Notes: generated by a model from the sequence alone, not told the origin. Counted from the first letter of the stretch, positions 45,380 through 54,624 are shown. The stretch: 64,000 bases of DNA from PALSA-894 sp963734185 (GCA_963734185.1 CAVTGA010000001.1:2046001-2110000); one strand, 5' to 3'. Made by a program: numbers and translations.

Positions 45380-46939
45380 CTAAGCGGGAATTCCCTGGTT
45401 GCGCGGCGGATTGAACACGCGCTGCGGATCGTAACGACGCTTGATCTGCATCAGGCGCGGCAAATTGCTGCCCCAATAGGCCTGGGCCGGATGCTCCAGC
45501 CCCGGGTCGGGAAAGTTGTAGTAACTGCCCTGATTGCCCAGCATGGTGCTGAAGTGGTTCTGCACGTCGCGCTGCCATTTCAGATTATCGTCCAACACCT
45601 GCGGGCTTTCCGCGCCGCTCCAATCGATGTCGGTGCTAACGAGCCATTTGGCCGAACGATGCGCGTAGGCGGTGGCGTCGGGCGGAACCGCACTGGCCTT
45701 GCCGCCCAGCCGATAGGCCGACAGCCGCGCCGCCAACACGGTGCCGGGCCAGCTCGGCCAGACGCCGAAGATCGCGCCGATGAAGTCATCGGAGATCTCG
45801 CGGGCAAACGCCGAGGTCTCCTGGTAGCGGTTCGGCGTGCCGATGATCTCGAAGAATTCCTGCGCATCCCAATAGGGAAGCTCCTGCAGGTCCTTCGACG
45901 AACAATTCTTGAACCAGCAGTCCCTCTCTTCGGCCCGGTCGGCGGCGGCGAGCGCGGGCCCGAGGATCGAATCGAAGTCCGCCTTCGGGCCATGGAACTC
46001 AACGGAGAGACCGATCTGGTAGCGCCACGGGCTTTTGATCGTCCCGGCCGTGGTCGCCAGGGTCAATTGGGAACCCATCGTGTCCGGCGCCGCGTCGAGC
46101 GCGCGCAACAGGGTGCGGAACACGGCATGCGCATTGCCGCTCAACCGCCAGCTCCCGCTGAATGCCGTCACCTTGTCGACGGGTAAGGGGTTCAACCACC
46201 ATTTTGTCACGAAGCCGAAATTGCCGCCGCCGCCGCCGCGCGCCGCCCACAACAGATCCGGGTGTTCGTCCTTCGACGCTTGGACGATCTGCCCGTCCGC
46301 AAGGACCATCTCGACTTTCGCCACCCGGTCGCAACCCATGCCGACATGGACACTGTCCAGAGCCAAGCCCCCTCCCATCAGATAGGCGCTGAGCCCGACG
46401 CCGGCGCAGCGGCCATGGGTGATGGTGTGACGGCCGGCCCCGCGCAGCGCTTCGAGCATGTGTCCGAACAGCGCGCCGCCGTCGGCCACGATCAGGCTGT
46501 CTTCGACTTTGACCCGTTGCATCGCGGTCGAATTGATGACCAGGCCGCGGACGGTGCTGCAGCCCGCGTAGCTGTGCCCGCCCGAGCGCGGCACCATCGG
46601 CAGATTGTTGGCGCGCGACCACTGGATGGCGTAGCGGACTTCCTCGCGCGTATGCGGCCGCACCACGCCGAGCGGCGCGTCGGGGTCCACCCGCCCAGCC
46701 CCCGGCTGGGGCGGCGGATTGTAGTAGCGCAGGTTCTCCGGCTGGGTGAGCCTGACGAAACGCGGATCGTTCGGCCGCAGCACGCCGCCCGTGATGTTGT
46801 TGCCCAGCTCGCGCCAGGCAGCTTCCGATACGGCCGGCGCCGACTGGGCGCGGGCGCGCCGCGGCAGGAAAGGCAGGACCACACTGGCGGCAGAGCCGGA
46901 CAACACGGCCCGGCGGGAGAGCTGCGACTTGGCTTGCAT
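45380..46939 (-). CDS. Tat-exported FAD-linked oxidase, berberine-bridge type
   Basis: 519 residues. A twin-arginine signal (QLSRRAVLSGSAASVVLPFLP) precedes a PCMH-type FAD domain. His in RSGGHSYAGCS and Cys in HGRCAGVGLSAYLMGGG are positioned for bicovalent flavin attachment, typical of berberine-bridge/oligosaccharide oxidases. The C-terminal YYNFPDPGLEHPAQAYWGSNLPRLMQIKRRYDPQRVFNPP is the BBE domain. It oxidises an alcohol, sugar or phenolic amine outside the cytoplasm using O2 or another acceptor. First gene of the minus-strand run that includes the PosA cluster; functional linkage is uncertain. Confidence 0.88.
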   Translation of the reverse strand: MQAKSQLSRRAVLSGSAASVVLPFLPRRARAQSAPAVSEAAWRELGNNITGGVLRPNDPRFVRLTQPENLRYYNPPPQPGAGRVDPDAPLGVVRPHTREEVRYAIQWSRANNLPMVPRSGGHSYAGCSTVRGLVINSTAMQRVKVEDSLIVADGGALFGHMLEALRGAGRHTITHGRCAGVGLSAYLMGGGLALDSVHVGMGCDRVAKVEMVLADGQIVQASKDEHPDLLWAARGGGGGNFGFVTKWWLNPLPVDKVTAFSGSWRLSGNAHAVFRTLLRALDAAPDTMGSQLTLATTAGTIKSPWRYQIGLSVEFHGPKADFDSILGPALAAADRAEERDCWFKNCSSKDLQELPYWDAQEFFEIIGTPNRYQETSAFAREISDDFIGAIFGVWPSWPGTVLAARLSAYRLGGKASAVPPDATAYAHRSAKWLVSTDIDWSGAESPQVLDDNLKWQRDVQNHFSTMLGNQGSYYNFPDPGLEHPAQAYWGSNLPRLMQIKRRYDPQRVFNPPRNQGIPA

Positions 46940-47409
46940 GGTTTCCCCCGACTTGTCCCGAGAATGGCGCTGGCTATCACAGGTTGTTACGATACTGGCT
47001 CACTTGCGCACCGGATTGCAAGCGGCGCCGAACACCCACAACCTTCGCACCTGCAATCTTATCGCCGACGCGCAATCGCTACGGCTGACGCTGGGGGCGT
47101 TCGCGCGCGTGCAGGACCGAGAGGCACGCAAAGCTGGTCGTGGCATCGTGGGATGGCGCGGGACCGCAGCCCGGTTTGAGCGCCGATCCAGATACCATTG
47201 GCTGCAAGCCCCGATCGAACGACAACGAGCCACGCAAATCAACTCTATCAGCCATAACCTGGCGACATGGCCATGTATACTCCCGGAGCGGACGCAACCG
47301 AACACCGCCTGGACACCGATTTCCCGCGGCGGTATCAAGTTGGGCCTGATCGATAATCCCTCGGAGGTTCGTCAGAGCCCATTTCAAGCTGAAAAACGGG
47401 AGGAATGAG
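46940..47409. other. Divergent intergenic region, no gene supported
   Basis: 470 bases between the minus-strand FAD oxidase and the plus-strand sugar-dehydrogenase gene. Reading frames here have no family resemblance. GGGAGGAAT at 47399-47407 is the ribosome site of the right-hand gene. Promoters for both genes are expected here. Confidence 0.5.
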
Positions 47410-48699
47410 ATGCGTTTCGTCCTTACCGCTCTTGCTGCCGTTGCCGCCGTGACGCTGCCGCTCAGCGTTCCGGCGAATGCTCAATTGAAGATCAAGCTGG
47501 AGGAAGTCGCCGGCGGTTTGACCCATCCGCTGGCGATGGTCTCGATACCCGACGGCAGCGGCCGCAAGGCCGTGATCGAGCAACACGGTCTGGTGCGCAT
47601 CATCGACGCGCGCGGACGCCTCCTGCCGGAACCGTTCCTGAACATCCAATCGAAGCTCGTCCACCTCGAGCCGTTCTTCGAGGAGCAGGGCCTGCTCGGC
47701 ATCGCGTTCCATCCGAACTACCGGACCAACGGAAAGTTCTACATCGCCTACTCGGCGCCGCTGCGCGGCGACGCGCCGCTGGACCGGAAGCTGTGGTGGG
47801 CGCACACCAACACCGTCTCCGAGATGACCGTGTCGAAGGACAGCCCCAATAGGGCCAATGCCAACAGCGAGAAGATCATCTCCCAGATCGACTGGCCGCA
47901 GTTCAACCACAACGGCCACTGGATCGAGTTCGGGCCGGACGGCAAGCTCTACCTGTCGACCGGCGACGGCGGCTACGCCAACGACTGGGGCATCGGCCAC
48001 AACGTCACCATCGGCAACGGCCAGGACATGACGTCGAAGCACGGCAAGATCCTGCGTCTCGACGTCGACCGGGACGACCTGATCCCGGCCGACAATCCCT
48101 TCCTCAACCGCAACGACGCCGAGCCGCTGATCTGGGCCTATGGCCTGCGCAACCCGTGGCGCTGCTCGTTCGACATGGGCGGCACGCGGGAACTCTATTG
48201 CGCCGACGTCCAGCAGGACTCGTTCGAGGAGGTGGATATCATCACCAAGGGCGGAAACTACGGTTGGCGCAAGATGGAAGGCGACAAGTGCTTCGACTAC
48301 GTGAATCCGAAGGTGCATCCGGCGAGCTGCGACAAGACCGGGCTCACCGAACCGATCATGGTCTACAAGAACTGCACCGCGCAGCCGCAAGGCTGCCTGG
48401 GGATCTCGGTGACCGGCGGCTATGTCTACCGCGGCGCGCATCAGGCCTGGCAAGGCAAGTACATCTTCGGCGACTGGTCGAAGTCGTTTGGCGAGATGGA
48501 CGGCCAGCTCTTCTTCGGGACCAAGGGCGCGGACGGCAAGTGGACCTTGGAGGTGGCGCAGGTCGAGGGCATGAAGCCGCTGCCCTACATGCTGGCTTTC
48601 GCCCAGGATGAGCGCGGCGAGGTCTACGCGCTCACCAGCATCTCGACCGGCCCGGTCGGCGGTCATGACAAGATCTACCGGATCGTTCCGGCGAACTAG
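47410..48699 (+). CDS. Periplasmic PQQ-dependent sugar dehydrogenase-like beta-propeller protein
   Basis: 429 residues with a Sec signal ending PANAQ. The six-bladed GSDH/sorbosone-dehydrogenase propeller is indicated by GLTHPLAMVSIPDGSGRKAVIEQHG, EEQGLLGIAFHPNYRTNGKFYIAYS, HNGHWIEFGPDGKLYLSTGDGG (catalytic-type His) and YGLRNPWRCSFD. Four later cysteines (KCFDY, ASCDK, KNCTA, QGCLG) may form disulphides. It would oxidise a sugar or polyol in the periplasm and pass electrons to a cytochrome; a c-type cytochrome gene follows on the same strand. PQQ dependence is inferred from the family. Its TAG stop begins a repeat. Confidence 0.85.
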   Translation: MRFVLTALAAVAAVTLPLSVPANAQLKIKLEEVAGGLTHPLAMVSIPDGSGRKAVIEQHGLVRIIDARGRLLPEPFLNIQSKLVHLEPFFEEQGLLGIAFHPNYRTNGKFYIAYSAPLRGDAPLDRKLWWAHTNTVSEMTVSKDSPNRANANSEKIISQIDWPQFNHNGHWIEFGPDGKLYLSTGDGGYANDWGIGHNVTIGNGQDMTSKHGKILRLDVDRDDLIPADNPFLNRNDAEPLIWAYGLRNPWRCSFDMGGTRELYCADVQQDSFEEVDIITKGGNYGWRKMEGDKCFDYVNPKVHPASCDKTGLTEPIMVYKNCTAQPQGCLGISVTGGYVYRGAHQAWQGKYIFGDWSKSFGEMDGQLFFGTKGADGKWTLEVAQVEGMKPLPYMLAFAQDERGEVYALTSISTGPVGGHDKIYRIVPAN

Positions 48700-48700
48700 A

Positions 48701-48796
48701 GCGTTTTCCGGCGAAGTGTGCAGCGGTTCGCCGCAGAAAACGCGACCACGCAAGGAATCTAGAGCATGATCCGATTCCATTGGAACGGATCATGCT
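48701..48796. repeat. AGCGTTTTC / AGAGCATGATC double-hairpin repeat
   Basis: First stem-loop GCGTTTTCCGGCGAA with GGTTCGCCGCAGAAAACGC, then a near-perfect hairpin GAGCATGATCCGATTCC-ATT-GGAACGGATCATGCTC (48762-48796). A well-known design in Bradyrhizobium relatives. It begins within the stop codon of the sugar-dehydrogenase gene (TAG at 48697-48699 followed by AGC). Confidence 0.88.
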
Positions 48797-49017
48797 CGAG
48801 AACGCTCCAGTCACCACGTGTGAACCGGCCGGGGTTCCGGCCGGTTCAGGTTTCCGCATGCAACCTCTCCACCGCGAGTGGCGTTATGCGATGACTGTCA
48901 TCCCGAGATGCCGGAGCGAAGTGACGGCGTTGAAGGATGATCCAGGGCGCGGAAGCGGGAACATTCTTCGAGGCTCGACCGCTGCGCGGCCGCACGCCTC
49001 CGGATGAAGGTGGAGAA

Positions 49018-49416
49018 ATGAACCTGCGGGCCGCGCTCGTCGTATTCGGTCTGGCCGTGGCCGCCATGACGGCTGCGGTGCCGGCCGCGGCACAATCGGC
49101 CGCGCCGGCATCGGCCGCGCCCGCATCGGCCGACCCGCGCGACCCTCCGCCGCCGCTGCCGGCCACGGTGCTCAAGGATCCCAAATTGATCGCCGACGGC
49201 ATCGCGCTGTGGAAAGAGAATTGCCAACACTGCCACGGCTCCAAGGCCTATCCCGGCAAGGCGCCGAAGCTGCAGCCGCACCGCTACAAGCCGGATTTCG
49301 TCTGGGATCGCATCCACAACGGCTTCAAGGACATGCCGGCCTGGAAGGAGCTCTATACGCCCGAGCAGGTGATCGCACTCGTCGCCTATGTCTTGAGCGA
49401 CGAATTCTGGCCCTGA
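49018..49416 (+). CDS. Periplasmic class I cytochrome c
   Basis: 132 residues from ATG 49018 with GGAG at 49012-49015. A Sec signal ends near AAAQS; an Ala/Pro linker follows. One heme motif is present: Cys69-Gln-His-Cys72-His73 in KENCQHCHGSK. The sixth ligand is probably Met106 in FKDMPAW. It should receive electrons from the sugar-dehydrogenase-like protein encoded 319 bases upstream on the same strand and pass them to the respiratory chain; the intervening hairpin repeat may lower its coexpression. Confidence 0.9.
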   Translation: MNLRAALVVFGLAVAAMTAAVPAAAQSAAPASAAPASADPRDPPPPLPATVLKDPKLIADGIALWKENCQHCHGSKAYPGKAPKLQPHRYKPDFVWDRIHNGFKDMPAWKELYTPEQVIALVAYVLSDEFWP

Positions 49417-49429
49417 CAGGACAGAGCGC

Positions 49430-50305
49430 TCAAGTTCCCGCAATGTGCCTTTGCAGCAGCATGGTCGCGGCGAAGCCGGCGACCGCGACGGATGCCGGCA
49501 TGATCGCGCCGGCACCGGCCAGGAATGCGGCGTCCACCAGCGATATGCCGGCGATCAACGCTGCGACGGCGCGGGGAACGGCGCCGGTCACCGGCCGTCG
49601 CGCCAGCAGATAGACTGCGTAGGCGGTCCATCCGATGAGCGCGAGATAGATGACGATCGCCGCCGCGCCATATCGGAGCGCGGGCAGCGCGAGAACCATC
49701 GGAGTGCACAACAACACGAGAGGCCAGAGATTGCCGATGCGGTCCAGGCTCTCCTGCCGCGCCGCGTAGGTCAGTCCGGCAACGTAGGCGGTAAGGGCAC
49801 ATCCCGCCAGCCCGACCGGCCAGGAGAGGCCGCCCGACGCGGCGGCCGCGGCGCCGAAATAGACCAAGGCGCGGCACAGCCCCATCGTGACGGGACTGAT
49901 GCTGATGCCCTTGTGGAAAAGATCATACGCGACGATCAGCCCCGCCAGGACCAGCCCGGTCGCGGCCGCCGCAACGCCGGTCGCGGCGAGCAGCACGATC
50001 CCGGCGCACAGCATTGCGCAGCCGGCCGCGGCCACCGCGCTGGCGGAAATGTCGCCCGCGGGGATCGGGCGGTCGGGACGTTCGCGCGCGTCGATCCCGC
50101 GGTCGAAGTAGTCGTTGAGATACATGCCGCCGAGATAGAACAGCGACATGGAGAGCAGCACGAGGCCGGTGCGGGCGCTCTGCCACGCGCCGCCCGCGAG
50201 CACGGTGGCGGCCAGCACGTTGGTCCACACCGTGGGCAGGTTCGACACCCGGCCGAGCCGCAGCAAGGTCTTCGGCGAGACCGTCCGATGCGAGGCGACC
50301 GCCAT
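49430..50305 (-). CDS. eboC: EboC-like UbiA-family prenyltransferase
   Basis: 291 residues with about 8-9 membrane helices. The first prenyl-diphosphate motif is NDYFD (64-68) in YLNDYFDRGIDARERPDRPIPAGD. The second Asp-rich motif of UbiA enzymes is replaced by AYDLFHKG, a hallmark of the EboC branch. The product is a membrane intramolecular or polyprenyl transferase acting with EboD and EboE. TGATG overlap with the preceding eboE gene couples their translation. It converges on the cytochrome c gene with a 13-base gap. Confidence 0.85.
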   Translation of the reverse strand: MAVASHRTVSPKTLLRLGRVSNLPTVWTNVLAATVLAGGAWQSARTGLVLLSMSLFYLGGMYLNDYFDRGIDARERPDRPIPAGDISASAVAAAGCAMLCAGIVLLAATGVAAAATGLVLAGLIVAYDLFHKGISISPVTMGLCRALVYFGAAAAASGGLSWPVGLAGCALTAYVAGLTYAARQESLDRIGNLWPLVLLCTPMVLALPALRYGAAAIVIYLALIGWTAYAVYLLARRPVTGAVPRAVAALIAGISLVDAAFLAGAGAIMPASVAVAGFAATMLLQRHIAGT

Positions 50306-51507
50306 CAGCGTAGCTGCCCGAGCACCCAGCGCATTTCGCGCGCGATGGCGTCGGCGCGACGCTCCTGCCGCAGCTGCGGCGGCAGGACGTCCCAGGTGTA
50401 GGTCTCGACTTCGAGATGCGGCGCGACGAAGCCCGCCTTCGCGCAGGCGAGCGCGGCCTTCAGCGTCGGCTGCGTCGAGTGGAATTCTCCGGCGACTTCC
50501 AGGAACACCGGCACGTGGCAATGCACGCGCCATTCGCCGCCGGCAGTTCCCGCGTGCAGCGCCGCGAAAGCCGGCGCGAGATCGACGTGGCGCGTGATCG
50601 CGCCGTTGCGCCGCTCGACCACCTGGTGCAGGTAGACGCCGTCGTCGAATGCCGTCAGCGCTTGCTCCGTGCCGGCGCCGACCGCCGGAATGCGCAGCGC
50701 CGAACTCAACTGCAGCTTGGCGATGCGGATGCCGGCCGCGGAAAGCCGCGCGAAGGCGTCGGCCGGGTCTTCGAACTCCACCGCGCCGTGGCAAATGTCG
50801 TAGCAGAGGCCGATGTGGCGCCGCAGCGCCGCGCGCGCCTCGGCCAGCGAAAGCCCGGCCGCCTGCGCGACGATCGCGGCACTCGCATCGGTGTGCAGAT
50901 GGCGGCCGAAGAATGCGAGCGTCTCTTCGACCGTTTCGAGAAAGCAGCAAGGCTCCGGCTCGAGCGCCAGCACGATCTCGCGGCCGGTCCGCCGCTGCAG
51001 CTGCACCAGCGTGGCGGCGTGTCGCGCCATCATGTCCGCCATGGCGCGCGCCGCATCCGGCCGCTTCGCCGCAACCGCCTTGAAGGTGCCCGGCACGGTC
51101 GATACCGAACCGATCATGCCGTCAGGCAGCAGCGCGGCGAGGATTTCGGCGCTCCGGTCGGTGTAGGTCAGCCGTTCGTGCGTCAGCCAGTCCGGCTGGT
51201 AGACATCCTCCTTGACCCGCGTCCCGTGAAACGGGCCATAGGGAAAGGCGTTGATGGTGAAGACATAGAAGCCGTGCCGCGACAGGAGCGTATGCAACTC
51301 ATCGAACGCGGCGGGCGCGCTCAGTGCGTGTGCCGCAATGGCGGAGAGGCGCAGGCCAAGCCCGAGCGGCGCATCTGGCGAGACTTGGGCCTTGATGGGG
51401 GGCAGGTGGGCATCGAGGCTGTCGCGCACCTCGTCCCAACTCTCGCCGGCATGAATATTGGTGCAATAGGTGAGATGGACGTCACCGGGAAGATGATTGA
51501 GCCGCAT
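50305..51507 (-). CDS. eboE: EboE-type metabolite traffic protein
   Basis: 400 residues from ATG 51507, chosen because GGGGGAG lies 5 bases before it. TIM-barrel sugar-phosphate-isomerase-like fold: HLTYCTNIHAGESWDEVRDSL at the start, FYVFTINAFPYGPFHG, VLALEPEPCCFLETVEET, HIGLCYDICHGAVEFE and CHVPVFLEVAGEFHSTQPTL. These blocks define EboE. In cyanobacteria ebo genes are needed to move a scytonemin precursor across the inner membrane; the equivalent metabolite in other bacteria is unknown. It overlaps eboD by 26 bases and eboC by one base of start/stop. Confidence 0.88.
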   Translation of the reverse strand: MRLNHLPGDVHLTYCTNIHAGESWDEVRDSLDAHLPPIKAQVSPDAPLGLGLRLSAIAAHALSAPAAFDELHTLLSRHGFYVFTINAFPYGPFHGTRVKEDVYQPDWLTHERLTYTDRSAEILAALLPDGMIGSVSTVPGTFKAVAAKRPDAARAMADMMARHAATLVQLQRRTGREIVLALEPEPCCFLETVEETLAFFGRHLHTDASAAIVAQAAGLSLAEARAALRRHIGLCYDICHGAVEFEDPADAFARLSAAGIRIAKLQLSSALRIPAVGAGTEQALTAFDDGVYLHQVVERRNGAITRHVDLAPAFAALHAGTAGGEWRVHCHVPVFLEVAGEFHSTQPTLKAALACAKAGFVAPHLEVETYTWDVLPPQLRQERRADAIAREMRWVLGQLR

Positions 51508-52714
51508 GCTCCCCCGCTGCAAGCCGCTTCGCCTGGGTCTTGAGCCACCGGATGGATTGCTCGATCAGCGCATGATCCATGACATGGACCTCGATGCCGC
51601 GCCCGACGCCTTCAAGCAGCGTGACGGTCAGTTCGCCGCCGAGATGCTCCTGAAAGTCGGCGAGACCCCCGATGACGCGGCGCTGGCCGTGTCCGTCGCG
51701 CAGGTCCAGCACGTCGTCCCAGAGCGTGAATCCGAGTCGCGCGAGCAGCCGGAGAACGCGAACCTCCTCCCCTTCCGGCAACAGACCCGCGAGCACCGAG
51801 TAGCGGGCGTCGAGCGCGATCCCGATCGCCACGGCCTCGCCGTGGCGCAACACGTGGCGGGTGAGGCCTTCGAGCTTGTGCGCCGACCAATGGCCGTAGT
51901 CGAGCGGGCGCGCCGAGCCGGTCTCGAACGGATCGCCGCCATGCGCGATCTGGTGCATGTGCAGCTTGGCGCACCGCCGCACCAGCGTGTCGAGGGCGTT
52001 CGGCTCGAAGCGCGCCAGCGCGTCGGCTTCGCACTCCAGCCAGTCGAAGAAATCGGCATCGCGGATCAGCGCGACCTTTACGGCTTCGGCCATGCCGCCG
52101 CGTTTTTCGCGCTCGGGAAGGATGTCGAGGAACGCGGAATCATTGATCACCGCGTACGGCGGCGCGAAGGTGCCGAGCAGATTCTTGAACCCGAACGCAT
52201 TGATGGCGTTCTTCACGCCGACGCCCGAATCGTCCTGGGCGAGCACCGTGGTCGGACATCGGATGTGGCGCACGCCGCGATGGAAGATCGCCGCCGCGAA
52301 GCCCACCGCGTCGAGCACGGCGCCGCCTCCGAGGGCAATGGCGAACGATTGCCGATCGATCTGGCGCGAGGACAGCTCCTTCAACATGTGTTCGACGCAG
52401 TCGTGCTGGTTCTTGACGGCTTCACCGCCCGGAACCACGACGATGTCGCCGGCGATCGTCATGGCGGAGGCGTGAGCGGCGGCATGGCGCGTGATGCGCG
52501 CCAGCAAACTCGGCGCCGCAAGCGTCACACCCTCGTCGACAAAGATTGCAAAGCGGTGACGTTTTTGCGGTTCGACCGCCGCCAACGCGCGTTCAAGGCA
52601 GGGATTGGCCGGATCGAACAGATCGCGCGTGAAATAGACCGGATAATCGTAGCTGACCGAGAATGACTGGCGATGAGTTTCGATCCACGACGCGTCATGC
52701 TTTGGGTCGAGCAT
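51482..52714 (-). CDS. eboD: EboD, 3-dehydroquinate synthase homologue
   Basis: 410 residues. Dehydroquinate-synthase fold: nucleotide loop ALGGGAVLDAVGFAAAIFHRGV, PTTVLAQDDSGVGVKNAIN, and metal ligands in GGMAEAVKVALI, DYGHWSAHKLEG and VLRHGEAVAIG. It starts with a family-specific extension (HRQSFSVSYDYPVYFTRDLFDP), which distinguishes EboD and sugar-phosphate cyclases from AroB. It is likely to make a cyclitol-type product from a sugar phosphate or to act on an Ebo-specific substrate. First gene of the overlapping eboD-eboE-eboC unit. eboA, eboB and eboF are not in the window. Confidence 0.88.
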   Translation of the reverse strand: MLDPKHDASWIETHRQSFSVSYDYPVYFTRDLFDPANPCLERALAAVEPQKRHRFAIFVDEGVTLAAPSLLARITRHAAAHASAMTIAGDIVVVPGGEAVKNQHDCVEHMLKELSSRQIDRQSFAIALGGGAVLDAVGFAAAIFHRGVRHIRCPTTVLAQDDSGVGVKNAINAFGFKNLLGTFAPPYAVINDSAFLDILPEREKRGGMAEAVKVALIRDADFFDWLECEADALARFEPNALDTLVRRCAKLHMHQIAHGGDPFETGSARPLDYGHWSAHKLEGLTRHVLRHGEAVAIGIALDARYSVLAGLLPEGEEVRVLRLLARLGFTLWDDVLDLRDGHGQRRVIGGLADFQEHLGGELTVTLLEGVGRGIEVHVMDHALIEQSIRWLKTQAKRLAAGEHAAQSSSR

Positions 52715-53077
52715 CGAACGCCTCCTCGTCGCTCCGCGTCAACGACCGGGTGCCCGTGCCCGTCACATTCCCCGAAGCCAGTCTCCATTGCGAGGTTGCG
52801 CCTGTCAATTGCATGGCGGACAACGCAGACGTGCTGCAGCATGAGGGCGGGCTTGCGTCGGAAAAACGCTCTCCGAACGATGACTCCGAAAAATAACTCC
52901 GCAAGCGCCACAGCACCTCCCCCTTGTGGGGGCGCGCATCGCGCCGGGAGGGGGACTTTCTTTTCCCTATTTCAGAACTGGCGGCGCGTGGAACGGCCGG
53001 GCCGTCCTTGCGGAACATTCCGCCATCGTTGGCGTTCGCAGTCAGCACCTATCGCCCGGTCGCCAGAGGAGGAAACG
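52715..53077. other. Divergent intergenic region with a small palindromic repeat
   Basis: 363 bases between eboD (minus) and the YidB-like gene (plus). CTCCCCCTTGTGGGGG with CGCGCATCGCGCCGGGAGGGGG (about 52916-52956) is a repeat of the CTCCCCC family. AGAGGAGG at 53066-53072 serves the right-hand gene. No gene is supported here; it should contain the ebo promoter. Confidence 0.55.
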
Positions 53078-53572
53078 ATGGCGCTGTCTCCACTCACGGC
53101 TTTGCTCCTTGGCGTCCTCGCCTACCGCACCTATCAGGGAAAGGGCCGCTTGGCCGACATGTTCGGCACCGCGCCCGCTACGCCCGGCGCTGCACCGGGT
53201 CACGATCCGCGCGACCCGCGCACCACGCAGCCGCCCGCGACCGGCGGCGGCCTGGGCGATTTGCTCAGGGGCAACCTGGGCGGATTGCTCGCCGGCGGCG
53301 CGGCCGGGGGATTGCTCGGCAGCGGCCTCAACGACCTGCTCGGCCGCTTCCAGCGCAACGGCTATGGCGACCTCGCCAATTCGTGGATCGGAACCGGCCC
53401 GAACCGCGCCATTTCACCGCACCAGCTGCAGGAGGCGCTCGGTCCCGAAACGGTCAGTTCGCTCGCCGAGCAGGCCGGCGTGTCCGATATCGATCTCCTC
53501 TCCGGCCTGAGCCGCGATTTGCCGGACGCGGTCGATCAGCTCACGCCGAGCGGGGAAATTCCGCGCGGTTGA
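53078..53572 (+). CDS. YidB-like DUF937 protein
   Basis: 164 residues from ATG 53078, with a strong AGGAGG site. N-terminal hydrophobic segment SPLTALLLGVLAYRTYQGKG, then Pro/Gly-rich linker, Gly-rich LGDLLRGNLGGLLAGGAAGGLLGSGLNDLLGRF, and the conserved tail GYGDLANSWIGTGPNRAISPHQLQEALG ... LAEQAGVSDIDLLSGLSRDLPDAVDQLTP. That tail defines the YidB/DUF937 family, of unknown function. Monocistronic. Confidence 0.9.
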   Translation: MALSPLTALLLGVLAYRTYQGKGRLADMFGTAPATPGAAPGHDPRDPRTTQPPATGGGLGDLLRGNLGGLLAGGAAGGLLGSGLNDLLGRFQRNGYGDLANSWIGTGPNRAISPHQLQEALGPETVSSLAEQAGVSDIDLLSGLSRDLPDAVDQLTPSGEIPRG

Positions 53573-53637
53573 ATCTGCGCCACCCCGCTGCAGTTCCTCG
53601 CGGCGCTCACTCGGAGCCAACCCCTTTCGGGGGAGGG

Positions 53638-54624
53638 CTACCGCATGTGGCGCAGATGCTTCACCGCGACCGGTGCCCCTGCGCCGATCGACGCGACCGC
53701 AGCTTCGAACGCCGCCACCACATCGAGCATCTCGTCGCGCGTCACCGGGAACGGTTCCCCCGTCTCGATCGTGTCGGCGAACGCGCCGAGCAGAAGCTCG
53801 AGCGAGTCGACTTGCGGCAGCACCCGCGCCTGCGGCGTCGCGCCCAGCGGTGCGACGGTCAGCGTGGTCTCGTCGCGCGCCTCGGCCCAGCCGCGGGTGC
53901 CGAACACGTGCACGCGCCAGTACATCGGCGCGGCGCGTACGGTCGCGATCAGGCCGGTGGCGCCGCTCGCGAACTCGACCAGCACGGCGGCGGCATCGCG
54001 CGGATCGGGCGGCGGCTTGGCAGCGAACAGTCTTGCGTCGACTTGAGCGATCGGGCCGGCCAGATGCACCAGCGCGTCGATCAGGTGCAGCCCGGCGCCG
54101 GTCAGGCCGCCGCCCGGCGACTCGCGCGGGTCGTCGCGCCAGCCGCCCGCGACGCGGGTCGAGTGCTCGTTGCAGAAATGGCCCTCGACGTGCAGCACGT
54201 CGCCGAGCGCGCCGGCGGCGACGACGCGCTTCAATTCGAGCATCGAGGCGAAGCAGCGCTTGTTGTTGCCGAGCGCGAACGGCACGCCGGCTTCCCGGCA
54301 GGCGGCGACCGCCCGCTCGGCCTCGCGAAGCGTCAGCGCGAGCGGCTTCTCGCACCACACCGGCTTGCCCGCCGCCGCGACCGCGACGATCTGATCGACG
54401 TGCAGCGAATGCGGCGTCGCCAGCAGCACCGCGTCGACGCGCGGATCGGCGAGCGCGTCGGCGAATTCGGTGGACAGTTCGAAGCCGTGCGCCGCGGCGA
54501 GCGCGCGCGCGAGCTCCGGCTCCTTCGACACCCCGCGCACGACACGCAGGCGGCTGCCCTTGGCCGCGGCCTCGACGATGCCCCTGCCCCAGCGCCCGAG
54601 ACCGATGACGGCGGCGTTGATCAT
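53638..54624 (-). CDS. Gfo/Idh/MocA-family NAD(P)-dependent oxidoreductase
   Basis: 328 residues from ATG 54624, chosen because the Rossmann strand begins at once (INAAVIGLGRWGRGIVEAA). The dinucleotide motif GLGRWG, the catalytic-type EKP in PVWCEKPLALTLREAE (Lys), and GGGLTGAGLHLIDALVHLAG (His of the active site) are standard. The C-terminal beta-sheet domain follows. It would reduce or oxidise a sugar, inositol or related compound; the substrate cannot be told. Transcribed alone, between a YidB-like gene and a degenerate repeat. Confidence 0.9.
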   Translation of the reverse strand: MINAAVIGLGRWGRGIVEAAAKGSRLRVVRGVSKEPELARALAAAHGFELSTEFADALADPRVDAVLLATPHSLHVDQIVAVAAAGKPVWCEKPLALTLREAERAVAACREAGVPFALGNNKRCFASMLELKRVVAAGALGDVLHVEGHFCNEHSTRVAGGWRDDPRESPGGGLTGAGLHLIDALVHLAGPIAQVDARLFAAKPPPDPRDAAAVLVEFASGATGLIATVRAAPMYWRVHVFGTRGWAEARDETTLTVAPLGATPQARVLPQVDSLELLLGAFADTIETGEPFPVTRDEMLDVVAAFEAAVASIGAGAPVAVKHLRHMR

